Source: JAKPCT01 sp029553165 (GTDB lineage Bacteria > Bacillota > UBA4882 > UBA8346). From it: DNA of 31,894 bases. A program made the translations under genes and the position numbers. The stretch lies in assembly GCA_035359995.1 (NCBI GenBank), contig DAORZT010000031.1, positions 1-31,894 of the forward strand, in the 5' to 3' direction. Shown piece by piece: positions 25,500-31,894 of the stretch. Position 1 is the stretch's first letter, and each line of letters starts with the position of its first letter. A model generated the notes under the pieces. That model did no database searches. It worked only from the letters and a program-made list of their open reading frames with translations, and had not been told where the DNA came from.

Positions 25500-25543
25500 G
25501 TTAATCTGTTAACTGATTAACTGATTAATTAATACGTACGATT

Positions 25544-25573
25544 AAGCACTTACCGCATGGTAAGTGCTTTTTT
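25544..25573 (+). terminator. Riboswitch-controlled intrinsic terminator
   Basis: AAGCACTTACC (25544-25554), loop GCAT and GGTAAGTGCTT (25559-25569) form an 11-bp perfect stem, the T run ending at 25573. It is the expression platform of the TPP riboswitch. Confidence 0.92.
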
Positions 25574-25576
25574 GAT

Positions 25577-25785
25577 GTGCGCGCGGCATGCACGCGAGCC
25601 AGACGGGTGAAAGTCCGTTACGGGGGTTATTGGGAATAACCACAGTGGTCGACCGAGTAATACAGCAAGCCATAGCACAGGTATTAACCCCGATCTACGG
25701 GAAGGAATTTTCAGACAACAGCTATGGGTACGTACGGTGGTGTGAGAAGTCGGTAGGTGAAATAATCACCTACCCCCTACTCGAT
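25577..25785 (+). mobile_element. Degraded group II intron (5' end, RT fragment, domains V-VI)
   Basis: The 5' end GTGCGCG (25577-25583) and the following GACGGGTGAAAGTCCG fit a bacterial group II intron start (GUGYG) and domain I. A short reverse-transcriptase fragment follows. Then GTACGGTGGTGTGAGAAGTC, the 3' strand of domain V; a 9-bp domain VI hairpin GGTAGGTGA/TCACCTACC (25752-25774); and the usual ending CCCCCTACTCGAT. Only about 210 of the roughly 1.9-2.5 kb of a full intron remain, so it cannot move by itself. It lies between the riboswitch terminator and the thiS ribosome binding site. Intron-style insertion 3' of a terminator hairpin is known for class C introns. Confidence 0.82.
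25627..25728 (+). pseudogene. Fragment of group II intron reverse transcriptase/maturase (LtrA-like)
   Basis: The open frame over this stretch reads LLGITTVVDRVIQQAI then VLTPIYGKEFSDNSYG, which is the RT motif region of intron-encoded maturases (usually LGIPTVxDRVIQQA...PIxExxFSxxSYGFRP). Only about 34 codons are left, without the catalytic YADD motif or the maturase domain. The surrounding 72-codon open frame (25588-25806) is a chance fusion of intron RNA sequence with this remnant. Confidence 0.82.
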
Positions 25786-25802
25786 TGTCAGGAGGTGAAA
25801 GC

Positions 25803-26003
25803 TTGAAGCTCAAAGTTAACGGCCGGGAGATTGAACTGGAAAAGGCAGTAACTTTAAGTGAGTTTTTGAAATCCAGGGGTTTTGAGCCGGAAAGGATTGT
25901 TGTCGAGCGAAATTTGGAGATCGTAACCACTGAAGCTTGGGGGCAAATTATTTTAGAAGACGGTGATCAACTGGAGATTTTGAGTTTTGTCGGTGGTGGT
26001 TAA
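25803..26003 (+). CDS. thiS: Sulfur carrier protein ThiS
   Basis: A 66-residue ubiquitin-like protein that carries sulfur as a C-terminal thiocarboxylate for thiazole formation. It starts KLKVNGREIELEKAVTLSEF and ends in the needed Gly-Gly (SFVGGG). The start is TTG at 25803, set by the strong AGGAGGTGA at 25790-25798; the in-frame TTG at 25785 lies at the intron remnant's end, before that site. First gene of the thi operon; ThiF adenylates its C-terminus and ThiG uses the sulfur. Confidence 0.93.
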   Translation: MKLKVNGREIELEKAVTLSEFLKSRGFEPERIVVERNLEIVTTEAWGQIILEDGDQLEILSFVGGG

Positions 26004-26025
26004 TAATTATTGAGGAGGTAGGTTC

Positions 26026-26802
26026 ATGACAGATCAACTGATTATTGGCGGGAGGCAGATTAAGAGCCGGTTTTTTTTAGGGACAGGGAAGTTGGCAACA
26101 CATCAGATCATTCCTAAACTGGTTGAAGTATCAGGAGCGGAGGTTGTGACCGTAGCGTTACGCCGGGTTGATTTGGATACGCCGGACGAGAATCTGCTTA
26201 ATTTCATTCCGAAAGAATGTATTGTAATGCCGAATACTTCAGGGGCCCGTAATGCTGCTGAAGCAATCCGGATAGCCAGGCTTGCCAGAGCAATGGGTTG
26301 TGGCAACTGGATTAAAATCGAGGTGATTACGGACAATAAATACTTACTGCCGGACAATCTGGAGACGATTAGGGCTACTGAAGTCCTCGCGAAGGAGGGC
26401 TTTGTGGTGTTACCGTATATGTGCCCGGACCTGATGGATGCAAAGCGGTTCCGGGATGCAGGTGCAGCGGCCGTAATGCCATTGGGAGCGCCGATTGGTA
26501 CTAATAAGGGGTTGCGGACCAGAGAGTTGCTCAAAATTTTAATTGCTGAGATCGAATTACCGATTGTGGTTGATGCGGGAATCGGAAAACCTTCGGAAGC
26601 AGCCGAAGCAATGGAACTGGGGGCAGCAGCCGTGCTTGTTAATACGGCCATTGCTACTGCCGGAGATCCCATTATGATGGGACGGGCGTTTGGAAAAGCG
26701 GTAGAGGCAGGCAGATTGGCTTATTTGGCAGGGCTAGGAGTAACTAAAGAGTTTGCCGAGGCTTCATCACCCCTTACGGGTTTTCTGGAGTCTGTTGTTT
26801 GA
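26026..26802 (+). CDS. thiG: Thiazole synthase ThiG
   Basis: A 258-residue TIM-barrel enzyme that joins deoxyxylulose 5-phosphate, dehydroglycine and ThiS-bound sulfur into the thiazole phosphate. Family sequence is seen throughout: SRFFLGTGKL, ALRRVDL, MPNTSGARNAAEAIRIARLA, NWIKIEVI with the Schiff-base Lys, MPLGAPIGTNKGL and VVDAGIGKPSEAAEAMELGA with the phosphate-binding glycines. GAGGAGG precedes the ATG. It sits between thiS and thiH, its functional partners. Confidence 0.97.
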   Translation: MTDQLIIGGRQIKSRFFLGTGKLATHQIIPKLVEVSGAEVVTVALRRVDLDTPDENLLNFIPKECIVMPNTSGARNAAEAIRIARLARAMGCGNWIKIEVITDNKYLLPDNLETIRATEVLAKEGFVVLPYMCPDLMDAKRFRDAGAAAVMPLGAPIGTNKGLRTRELLKILIAEIELPIVVDAGIGKPSEAAEAMELGAAAVLVNTAIATAGDPIMMGRAFGKAVEAGRLAYLAGLGVTKEFAEASSPLTGFLESVV

Positions 26803-26856
26803 GAGGGTAAGTGTTGTTGGAGCTGGCGGTTTACACAAACGGTGGAGGAATTCTTA

Positions 26857-27960
26857 ATGAGCTTTTATGAGGTCTATCAGCAATATCAGGAGTTTGATTT
26901 TGATGCTTTTTTGAAGGGATTATCAGCACCCGAGCTTCTGCGGATAATCAGTAAAGAACGTTTAGAGCCGTTAGACTTTTTGGCGTTGTTAACTGATCAA
27001 GCGCAGCCTTATCTGGAGTTAATGGCTGCTAAAGCGAGGCAGCTTACTTTGCAACATTTTGGGCGGGTAATCTTCTTATATGCACCGTTGTATCTGGCAA
27101 ATTATTGTGTCAATCAATGTGCTTATTGCGGCTTTAATGTTAGGAATAAAATTACCCGCAAAAAGTTGTCCTTTGAAGAAGTTGAACGTGAGGCCGAAGC
27201 GCTCGCCAGGACGGGGCTCAGGCATATCCTGATCTTAACCGGGGAATCACGCCGGGAAACACCGGTAGCTTATCTTGGAGAATGTGTTCAAATCTTAAAA
27301 CAATACTTTGCATCGATCACTATTGAAGTTTATCCACTCCAGGAGTCAGAATATGCCCGGTTAATTGAGGATGGTGTTGACGGGCTGACTGTCTATCAGG
27401 AAGCATACGATGAAACTACTTATGATCAGGTCCATTTAAAGGGTCCGAAACGAGATTATCGGTTTCGGTTAGAAGCCCCGGAGCGGGCGGCCAAAGCCGG
27501 GATGAGAAGTATCAATATTGGGGCGTTGTTAGGTTTGGCTGATTGGCGGAAGGAAGCCTTCTTTACCGGATTACATGCGGACTATTTACAAACTAAATTT
27601 TCAGATGTAGAGCTGGGGGTCTCCTTACCAAGACTGCGACCGCATGTTGGAGCGTTTCAACCGCAGGCTCCGGTATCGGATCGTAATTTAGTACAGATAT
27701 TATTGGCGTTAAGATTGTTCTTGCCACGGGTGGGGATTACGATCTCAACCCGGGAGTCGGCCAGACTGAGAGACAATCTGATTGGCCTGGGGGTAACCAA
27801 GATGTCAGCGGGTTCCTCAACCAAAGTTGGCGGTTATGCCCATCAGGAAGAGTCCGAAGGGCAGTTTGCTCTGTCTGATACCCGTAGTGTTGCGGAGATC
27901 AAACGGATGATCATTCAAAAAGGATATCAGCCGGTATTCAAAGATTGGCTGGCAATTTAA
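26857..27960 (+). CDS. thiH: 2-iminoacetate synthase ThiH (tyrosine lyase)
   Basis: A 367-residue radical SAM enzyme that splits tyrosine to p-cresol and dehydroglycine, the oxygen-independent source of the thiazole C-N unit (aerobes use ThiO instead). The cluster motif CVNQCAYC has Cys84, Cys88 and Cys91. Other family parts are HILILTGESRRETP and SIEVYPLQESEYA-like sequence, and ARLRDNLIGLGVTKMSAGSST near the end. GGAGGA at 26844-26849 fixes the ATG at 26857 instead of the GTG at 26842. Its choice fits an anaerobic cell. Confidence 0.96.
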   Translation: MSFYEVYQQYQEFDFDAFLKGLSAPELLRIISKERLEPLDFLALLTDQAQPYLELMAAKARQLTLQHFGRVIFLYAPLYLANYCVNQCAYCGFNVRNKITRKKLSFEEVEREAEALARTGLRHILILTGESRRETPVAYLGECVQILKQYFASITIEVYPLQESEYARLIEDGVDGLTVYQEAYDETTYDQVHLKGPKRDYRFRLEAPERAAKAGMRSINIGALLGLADWRKEAFFTGLHADYLQTKFSDVELGVSLPRLRPHVGAFQPQAPVSDRNLVQILLALRLFLPRVGITISTRESARLRDNLIGLGVTKMSAGSSTKVGGYAHQEESEGQFALSDTRSVAEIKRMIIQKGYQPVFKDWLAI

Positions 27961-27992
27961 CTTTGAGATGAAGTTTGGAAAGGGGCAGATTG

Positions 27993-28613
27993 GTGAAGGA
28001 TTTTGAACAAGCGCTGGAAGGATATCTTGGTGTTGCTAATTTACGAAAGATCAGGCAGGTAAAAGTCGGAATTGCGGGTGCCGGCGGTTTGGGTTCCAAT
28101 TGTTTGCTCTATTTGGTACGCAGCGGTTTTTGTAGATTTAAGATCTGCGACTTTGACCGTGTTGAAGCATCAAACTTAAACCGGCAGTTTTACTTCTGCC
28201 ATCAGATCGGACAACCTAAAGTTCTGGCGTTGAAGGATAATGTTTTGCAGATTAATCCTCATATCGAAGTGGAAGCAGTTCAGGAACGTGTTACCACGGG
28301 GAATGTCGACAGAATCTTTGCAGATTGTGATGTTGTTGTTGAAGCATTTGATGGGGTTGTCAATAAAAAACTTTTGGTGGAGACGTATTATGCCTCGGGA
28401 AAGTTATTGGTTGCCGCTTCCGGAGTTGCCGGTTGGGGCAACAGTGACCTGATTAAGGTCACCAAGATCCATGACCGTTTTTATCTTGTCGGGGATCAGG
28501 TTTCCGAGGTTAGTGAAACTATGCCCCCTATGGCGCCACGGGTCAATATCGTTGCCGCTAAACAGGCAGATCTTATCTTGAGTTACGTGTTAAATGGTTG
28601 TGGGAGGTTCTGA
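27993..28613 (+). CDS. thiF: ThiS adenylyltransferase ThiF
   Basis: A 206-residue E1-like enzyme that activates the C-terminus of ThiS with ATP. The nucleotide-binding GAGGLGSN, the acidic CDFDRVEASNLNRQFY with the Arg/Gln used for ATP, and QVSEVSETMPPMAPRV near the end are seen. It is the short form and I see no CxxC zinc pairs. GGAAAGGGG (27977-27985) suits GTG 27993; TTG 27990 is possible. Its stop overlaps the next start (TGATG), implying translational coupling with thiE. Confidence 0.92.
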   Translation: MKDFEQALEGYLGVANLRKIRQVKVGIAGAGGLGSNCLLYLVRSGFCRFKICDFDRVEASNLNRQFYFCHQIGQPKVLALKDNVLQINPHIEVEAVQERVTTGNVDRIFADCDVVVEAFDGVVNKKLLVETYYASGKLLVAASGVAGWGNSDLIKVTKIHDRFYLVGDQVSEVSETMPPMAPRVNIVAAKQADLILSYVLNGCGRF

Positions 28614-29665
28614 TGGAGAAATTGTTTCGCGTGTTGGACGCCAATGTCAATCGGGCTGCCGAGGGGCTAAGGGTGCTGGATGATCTGGCCCGGTTTTCCT
28701 TTGATAATCGGGAGTTATCGGAGCGAATTAAGGCTTTGCGGCATGCGGTTCGCAAGAGCATGATGCCGGTATTGTTACAATGCCTGCAACAACGGGATTC
28801 CCAAAATGATCTGGGATTGGCGATCTCCCAGGCGGTAGCAAGTGATAATAAAGCATCATTATGGGAGCTGGTTATTGCAAACTTTAAAAGATGCCAGGAA
28901 GCATTGCGGGTAATTGAGGAAGATCTTAAAGTATTAGGCTATTATCAACTTTCAAAGCGTTATGAAGAGTATCGTTTCCTCAGTTACAGTTTGGAGAAGG
29001 ATTTCGGTAAAGCCCTGGGTATTGAAGCGAAAAGAAGGAAATTGGCCACAGACCTCTACTGTATCACTGCGTCTGAGTATTCGAAGGGGCGGGATAACCT
29101 TCAGGTTGTCCGGGAGATGCTTGCGGCCGGTGTTCAAATCATTCAGTACCGGGAGAAAGAGAAAACATCCAAAGATAAATATACTGAATGCTTAAAAATC
29201 AGGGAGTTGACCGAAGCGGCAGGAGTAACGTTTATTGTCAACGACGATGTCGATCTGGCGCTGCTAGTGAAAGCCGACGGCATTCATCTTGGTCAGGATG
29301 ATCTTCCAGTTGATAAAGTACGGGGGTTGGTTGGGGACTCAATGATCATCGGCCTTTCCACTCATTCGCCGGAACAGGCGGAAGCGGCAGTGCGCCAAGG
29401 GGTCGACTATATCGGAGTTGGACCGATTTATAAAACGTTTACCAAGAAAGATGTCTGTGATCCGGTGGGTTTGGGCTATCTTGACTATGTAGTCAACAAT
29501 ATCAAACTGCCATTCGTGGCAATTGGCGGGATCAAGGAGCATAATTTGGCGGATGTTATCGCTCACGGAGCAAAATGTGTCGCCTTAGTAACGGAGATTG
29601 TTGGTGCTGATGATATTGCACAGAAGATTGTTAAGCTACGTGAAGTGATTCACAATTCACGATGA
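28613..29665 (+). CDS. thiE: ThiD2-ThiE fusion: HMP-P kinase domain and thiamine phosphate synthase
   Basis: A 350-residue fusion. Residues 1-135 match the ThiD2 family (RVLDANVNRAAEGLRVLDDLARF, later RCQEALRVIEEDLKV), found fused to ThiE in other bacteria and described as a kinase acting on HMP phosphate but not free HMP. Residues 147-345 are a standard ThiE TIM barrel (LYCITA, VQIIQYREK, IVNDDVDLALLVKADGIHLGQDD, IGLSTHS, YIGVGPIYKTFTK, AIGGI). ThiE joins HMP-PP to the thiazole phosphate. GGGAGG precedes the ATG, which overlaps the thiF stop. No separate thiD or thiM is in the window, which fits this fusion doing the kinase step. Confidence 0.93.
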   Translation: MEKLFRVLDANVNRAAEGLRVLDDLARFSFDNRELSERIKALRHAVRKSMMPVLLQCLQQRDSQNDLGLAISQAVASDNKASLWELVIANFKRCQEALRVIEEDLKVLGYYQLSKRYEEYRFLSYSLEKDFGKALGIEAKRRKLATDLYCITASEYSKGRDNLQVVREMLAAGVQIIQYREKEKTSKDKYTECLKIRELTEAAGVTFIVNDDVDLALLVKADGIHLGQDDLPVDKVRGLVGDSMIIGLSTHSPEQAEAAVRQGVDYIGVGPIYKTFTKKDVCDPVGLGYLDYVVNNIKLPFVAIGGIKEHNLADVIAHGAKCVALVTEIVGADDIAQKIVKLREVIHNSR

Positions 29666-29688
29666 ATTTAAAGAAGGATGGTGCTTTA

Positions 29689-30990
29689 ATGAATTATACA
29701 ACGCAAATGGATGCAGCCCGAAGAGGAATAATTTCCAAAGAGATGGAGGTCGTTGCCCGTAAGGAACAGATTGAGATTGAGCAATTACGGCAACTGATGG
29801 TCGAGGGAAAAGTGATTATTCCTGCGAATAAGAATCATCACCGGTTAGACTTTGACGGAATTGGTCAGGGTCTACGGACCAAAATTAATGTTAACTTGGG
29901 GATTTCCAAGGATTGTTGCAATTTTGACTTAGAGCTGGAGAAGTTTAAACAAGCAATTGCGATGAAAGTTGAAGCAATTATGGACCTCAGTTCATATGGC
30001 AAGACGCGGGAGTTTCGGCGGGTGTTAATTGATTATTCGCCGGCAATGGTTGGCACTGTTCCGGTTTATGATGCGGTAGGGTTTTATGAGAAGGATTTGG
30101 CGGCCATTACAGCAGAGGAATTTATTGCTGTTGTCCGGGCACATGCCGAGGACGGAGTTGATTTTATGACCATTCATGCCGGGTTGAATAAAGCTACAGT
30201 AGAGCGTTTTAAGAATAGTGGCCGGTTAACGAATATTGTTTCCCGAGGGGGAGCCTTACTCTTTGCGTGGATGGAGCTGACCGGCAATGAAAATCCGTTT
30301 TATGAATACTTTGATGAAATCTTAACAATCTTTGAAACGTTTGATGTAACGATCAGCCTGGGTGATGCCTGCCGCCCGGGGAGTATCAATGATTCTACTG
30401 ATGCGGCGCAGATTGAAGAGTTGATTGTTTTGGGAGAACTGACAAAGCGTGCTTGGGAGCGTAATGTTCAGGTGATGATTGAGGGCCCGGGTCATATGGC
30501 AATCAATGAAATTGCTGCCAATATGATTTTAGAGAAGCGGTTATGTCACGGCGCGCCTTTTTATGTATTGGGACCGCTCGTTACTGATGTCGCTCCCGGT
30601 TATGACCATATTACCAGCGCGATTGGGGGAGCGATCGCTGCTGCGAACGGCGCTGATTTTCTCTGTTATGTGACTCCGGCTGAACACTTGCGTCTGCCGG
30701 ATCTGGAGGATATGAAGGAAGGAATCATTGCTGCCAAGATTGCAGCTCATGCTGCAGATATAGCCAAAGGAGTTAAAGGGGCCCGCGATTGGGACTATCA
30801 GATGAGTACCGCCCGAAAGAACCTTGATTGGGAGCAGATGTTTCAGCTGGCAATCGATGCGGAAAAACCACGGAAATATCGTACTAATTCAATGCCGGAG
30901 AATGAAGATACCTGTACAATGTGTGGCAAGATGTGCGCAGTAAGAAATATGAATAAGATCTTGGACGGAGAGCCAGTTAATATTTTATAA
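29689..30990 (+). CDS. thiC: Phosphomethylpyrimidine synthase ThiC
   Basis: A 433-residue radical SAM enzyme that rearranges aminoimidazole ribotide into HMP phosphate. Family sequence is strong (TQMDAARRGIISKEMEVVA, INVNLGIS, MDLSSYGKTREFRR, GTVPVYDAVG, DFMTIHAGL, SRGGALLFAWM, LGDACRPGS, EGPGHMA, YVLGPLVTDVAPGYDHITSA). The C-terminal cluster motif is CTMCGKMC (Cys409, 412, 416), with three instead of four residues between the last two cysteines, a form I recall in short anaerobe and archaeal versions. The ATG at 29662 overlaps the thiE stop (ATGA) and would add nine residues; I prefer 29689 for its fit to family N-termini. Last gene of the operon. Confidence 0.95.
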   Translation: MNYTTQMDAARRGIISKEMEVVARKEQIEIEQLRQLMVEGKVIIPANKNHHRLDFDGIGQGLRTKINVNLGISKDCCNFDLELEKFKQAIAMKVEAIMDLSSYGKTREFRRVLIDYSPAMVGTVPVYDAVGFYEKDLAAITAEEFIAVVRAHAEDGVDFMTIHAGLNKATVERFKNSGRLTNIVSRGGALLFAWMELTGNENPFYEYFDEILTIFETFDVTISLGDACRPGSINDSTDAAQIEELIVLGELTKRAWERNVQVMIEGPGHMAINEIAANMILEKRLCHGAPFYVLGPLVTDVAPGYDHITSAIGGAIAAANGADFLCYVTPAEHLRLPDLEDMKEGIIAAKIAAHAADIAKGVKGARDWDYQMSTARKNLDWEQMFQLAIDAEKPRKYRTNSMPENEDTCTMCGKMCAVRNMNKILDGEPVNIL

Positions 30991-31014
30991 ATTTATAAAT
31001 TGATCGTTTTAATT

Positions 31015-31045
31015 GGAGCTAATGCAATTCTGGTTAGCTCTTTTT
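31015..31045 (+). terminator. Terminator of the thiamine operon
   Basis: GAGCTAA (31016-31022) and TTAGCTC (31034-31040) form a 7-bp stem with an 11-base loop followed by TTTTT, 25 bases after thiC. Confidence 0.82.
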
Positions 31046-31263
31046 CATCTTTTCAAGTAAAGTTGCGAACTGCCTTAAAGGAAATGAACTTCCAATTGAC
31101 GAATTTTATTCCAGATGGATCTGCCAAGATTTTGTGTTTAAATATTTTAGTATTGTAAGATTCCCTGAATAAAAAGTAATTGGGAGGGAATGTATGACTA
31201 AATCAAAAGTTGGTTTTATATCTTATTCATTAACATTATTTAAATCAAAAAGGAGTGCTAAAT

Positions 31264-31569
31264 ATGTCTCAATCAAAAAAACCTTGGAAATCTACGTTGT
31301 ATATAGTGATACTGTCAATTATATTAATGGGGTATCTAATATCTTATTACCAAAAAAGATTTGTCAAAATCAATGATCCGACTGTTGTTCAATCCCAAAA
31401 TGTTGATAATGATTTGGCCGGACAAACCTTAAAAGCGATTGAGACTATCAGAAATGATGATACATTAGTAGAGATGGTTGAAGAAGCAAAACAAAATGCT
31501 AAAAAACAATGGGATCAAATTGGTATTCCTTTTGAAGAGCCTACGCCTGATAAAACCAATAATGATTAA
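31264..31569 (+). CDS. Small membrane-anchored protein of unknown function
   Basis: A 101-residue protein with one N-terminal membrane segment (TLYIVILSIILMGYLISYY, about residues 10-28) and a short charged, helical soluble part (TLKAIETIRNDDTLVEMVEE). AAGGAG at about 31248-31253 serves the ATG at 31264. An upstream ATG at 31194 with its own good ribosome binding site opens a different frame that overlaps this gene and is probably not expressed as a protein. No family recognised. Confidence 0.6.
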   Translation: MSQSKKPWKSTLYIVILSIILMGYLISYYQKRFVKINDPTVVQSQNVDNDLAGQTLKAIETIRNDDTLVEMVEEAKQNAKKQWDQIGIPFEEPTPDKTNND

Positions 31570-31577
31570 TAGAGAAA

Positions 31578-31856
31578 TTGAATCTAATCTATCATGAAGA
31601 TGAGGAATTTTGGGCAAAAGATATTTATTATGGTCATGATTTGCATTGGTGGCTAAAAGAAGAAAGGAACAGCTACAGCCCAAGCCTTTAGAAGACTAAC
31701 CAGAAAATGGTTACATTATTGATGCCAAAAGAGTGTTTGGATGGATGTACGAATGGGAGTAAGATAGACATGTATGTTAAGTATCTGGCTGAAGACGATT
31801 ATCCTCAACCAAGTATTAAAATCGAAAATCCATCATTAGTGACCTTATATCAATAA
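31578..31856 (+). other. Broken short reading frames, possible gene debris
   Basis: The last 325 bases hold no convincing gene. A 37-codon stretch from TTG 31578 reads LNLIYHEDEEFWAKDIYY, then GHDLHWWLKEERNSY, ending at 31691. Another frame continues PENGYIIDAKRVFGWMYEWE (about 31700-31760). A third opens at ATG 31707 for 49 codons to 31856. None has a ribosome binding site. The protein-like flavour in changing frames suggests a decayed small gene. Confidence 0.3.
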
Positions 31857-31894
31857 AATAGACACCTAAAACGGCGGATATTTCATCTTTTCAT

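Noticed and set aside
25588..25806. 72-codon + strand frame as a real protein
   Set aside because: It fuses intron RNA sequence, a short RT fragment and domain V-VI RNA; no family protein has this form.
26103..26672. 189-codon minus-strand frame opposite thiG
   Set aside because: Shadow of a highly conserved thiG with no ribosome binding site or recognisable family.
31194..31376. 60-codon frame with a good GGGAGGG ribosome binding site
   Set aside because: Most of it overlaps the better membrane-protein gene at 31264 in another frame and its composition looks like a frame shadow. A leader peptide cannot be excluded.

Overview
The window reads as the chromosome of a low-to-moderate-GC anaerobic member of the Bacillota (Firmicutes). 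Signs of this are strong AGGAGG-type ribosome binding sites, TTG and GTG starts, sigma-A-like promoters, a tyrosine-dependent ThiH thiazole branch, a bacteriohemerythrin, and a Pfs/LuxS pair beside YihA/YsxC. I cannot name the species. Almost everything is on the + strand; the exceptions are a hemerythrin/DNA-glycosylase pair at 1.9-3.0 kb and a possible gene fragment at 0.6-0.8 kb.

Layout. 0-0.6 kb: two small helix-turn-helix proteins (an excisionase-like one and a Cro/CI-like one) behind a promoter with operator-like repeats, probably the edge of a mobile element. 0.8-1.8 kb: a lipoprotein and a membrane-anchored protein of unknown function. 1.9-3.0 kb (-): an AlkA-type glycosylase and a bacteriohemerythrin. 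3.2-10.2 kb: a signalling operon of two paralogous histidine kinases, each with a LacI-type ligand-binding domain and no DNA-binding domain, followed by a receiver-GGDEF-EAL protein whose EAL domain looks inactive. 10.3-14.1 kb: an AEC transporter; yihA-mtnN-luxS; and an M23 peptidase gene broken by one extra base. 14.3-14.9 kb: two small membrane proteins.

14.9-25.4 kb is the accessory region. An ankyrin-repeat protein with a perfect consensus promoter comes first. Two giant paralogous proteins (about 1331 and 1258 residues) follow, with N-terminal tandem 25-residue repeats of DUF4116 type (12 and 9 full copies). Between them lies a 313-residue protein related to ProA/aldehyde dehydrogenase that lacks the segment carrying the catalytic cysteine. 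This three-gene cassette uses many ATA and AGA codons, unlike its surroundings, and is the best candidate for an undescribed system.

25.4-31.0 kb: a TPP-riboswitch-controlled thiamine operon, thiS-thiG-thiH-thiF-thiD2/thiE fusion-thiC. The leader contains a promoter, the riboswitch, a terminator and, starting 3 bases after the terminator, a roughly 210-bp degraded group II intron. With ThiC making HMP-P, ThiD2 phosphorylating it, ThiS/F/G/H making the thiazole and ThiE joining them, the operon should reach thiamine phosphate by itself. 31.2-31.9 kb: a small membrane protein and broken short reading frames.
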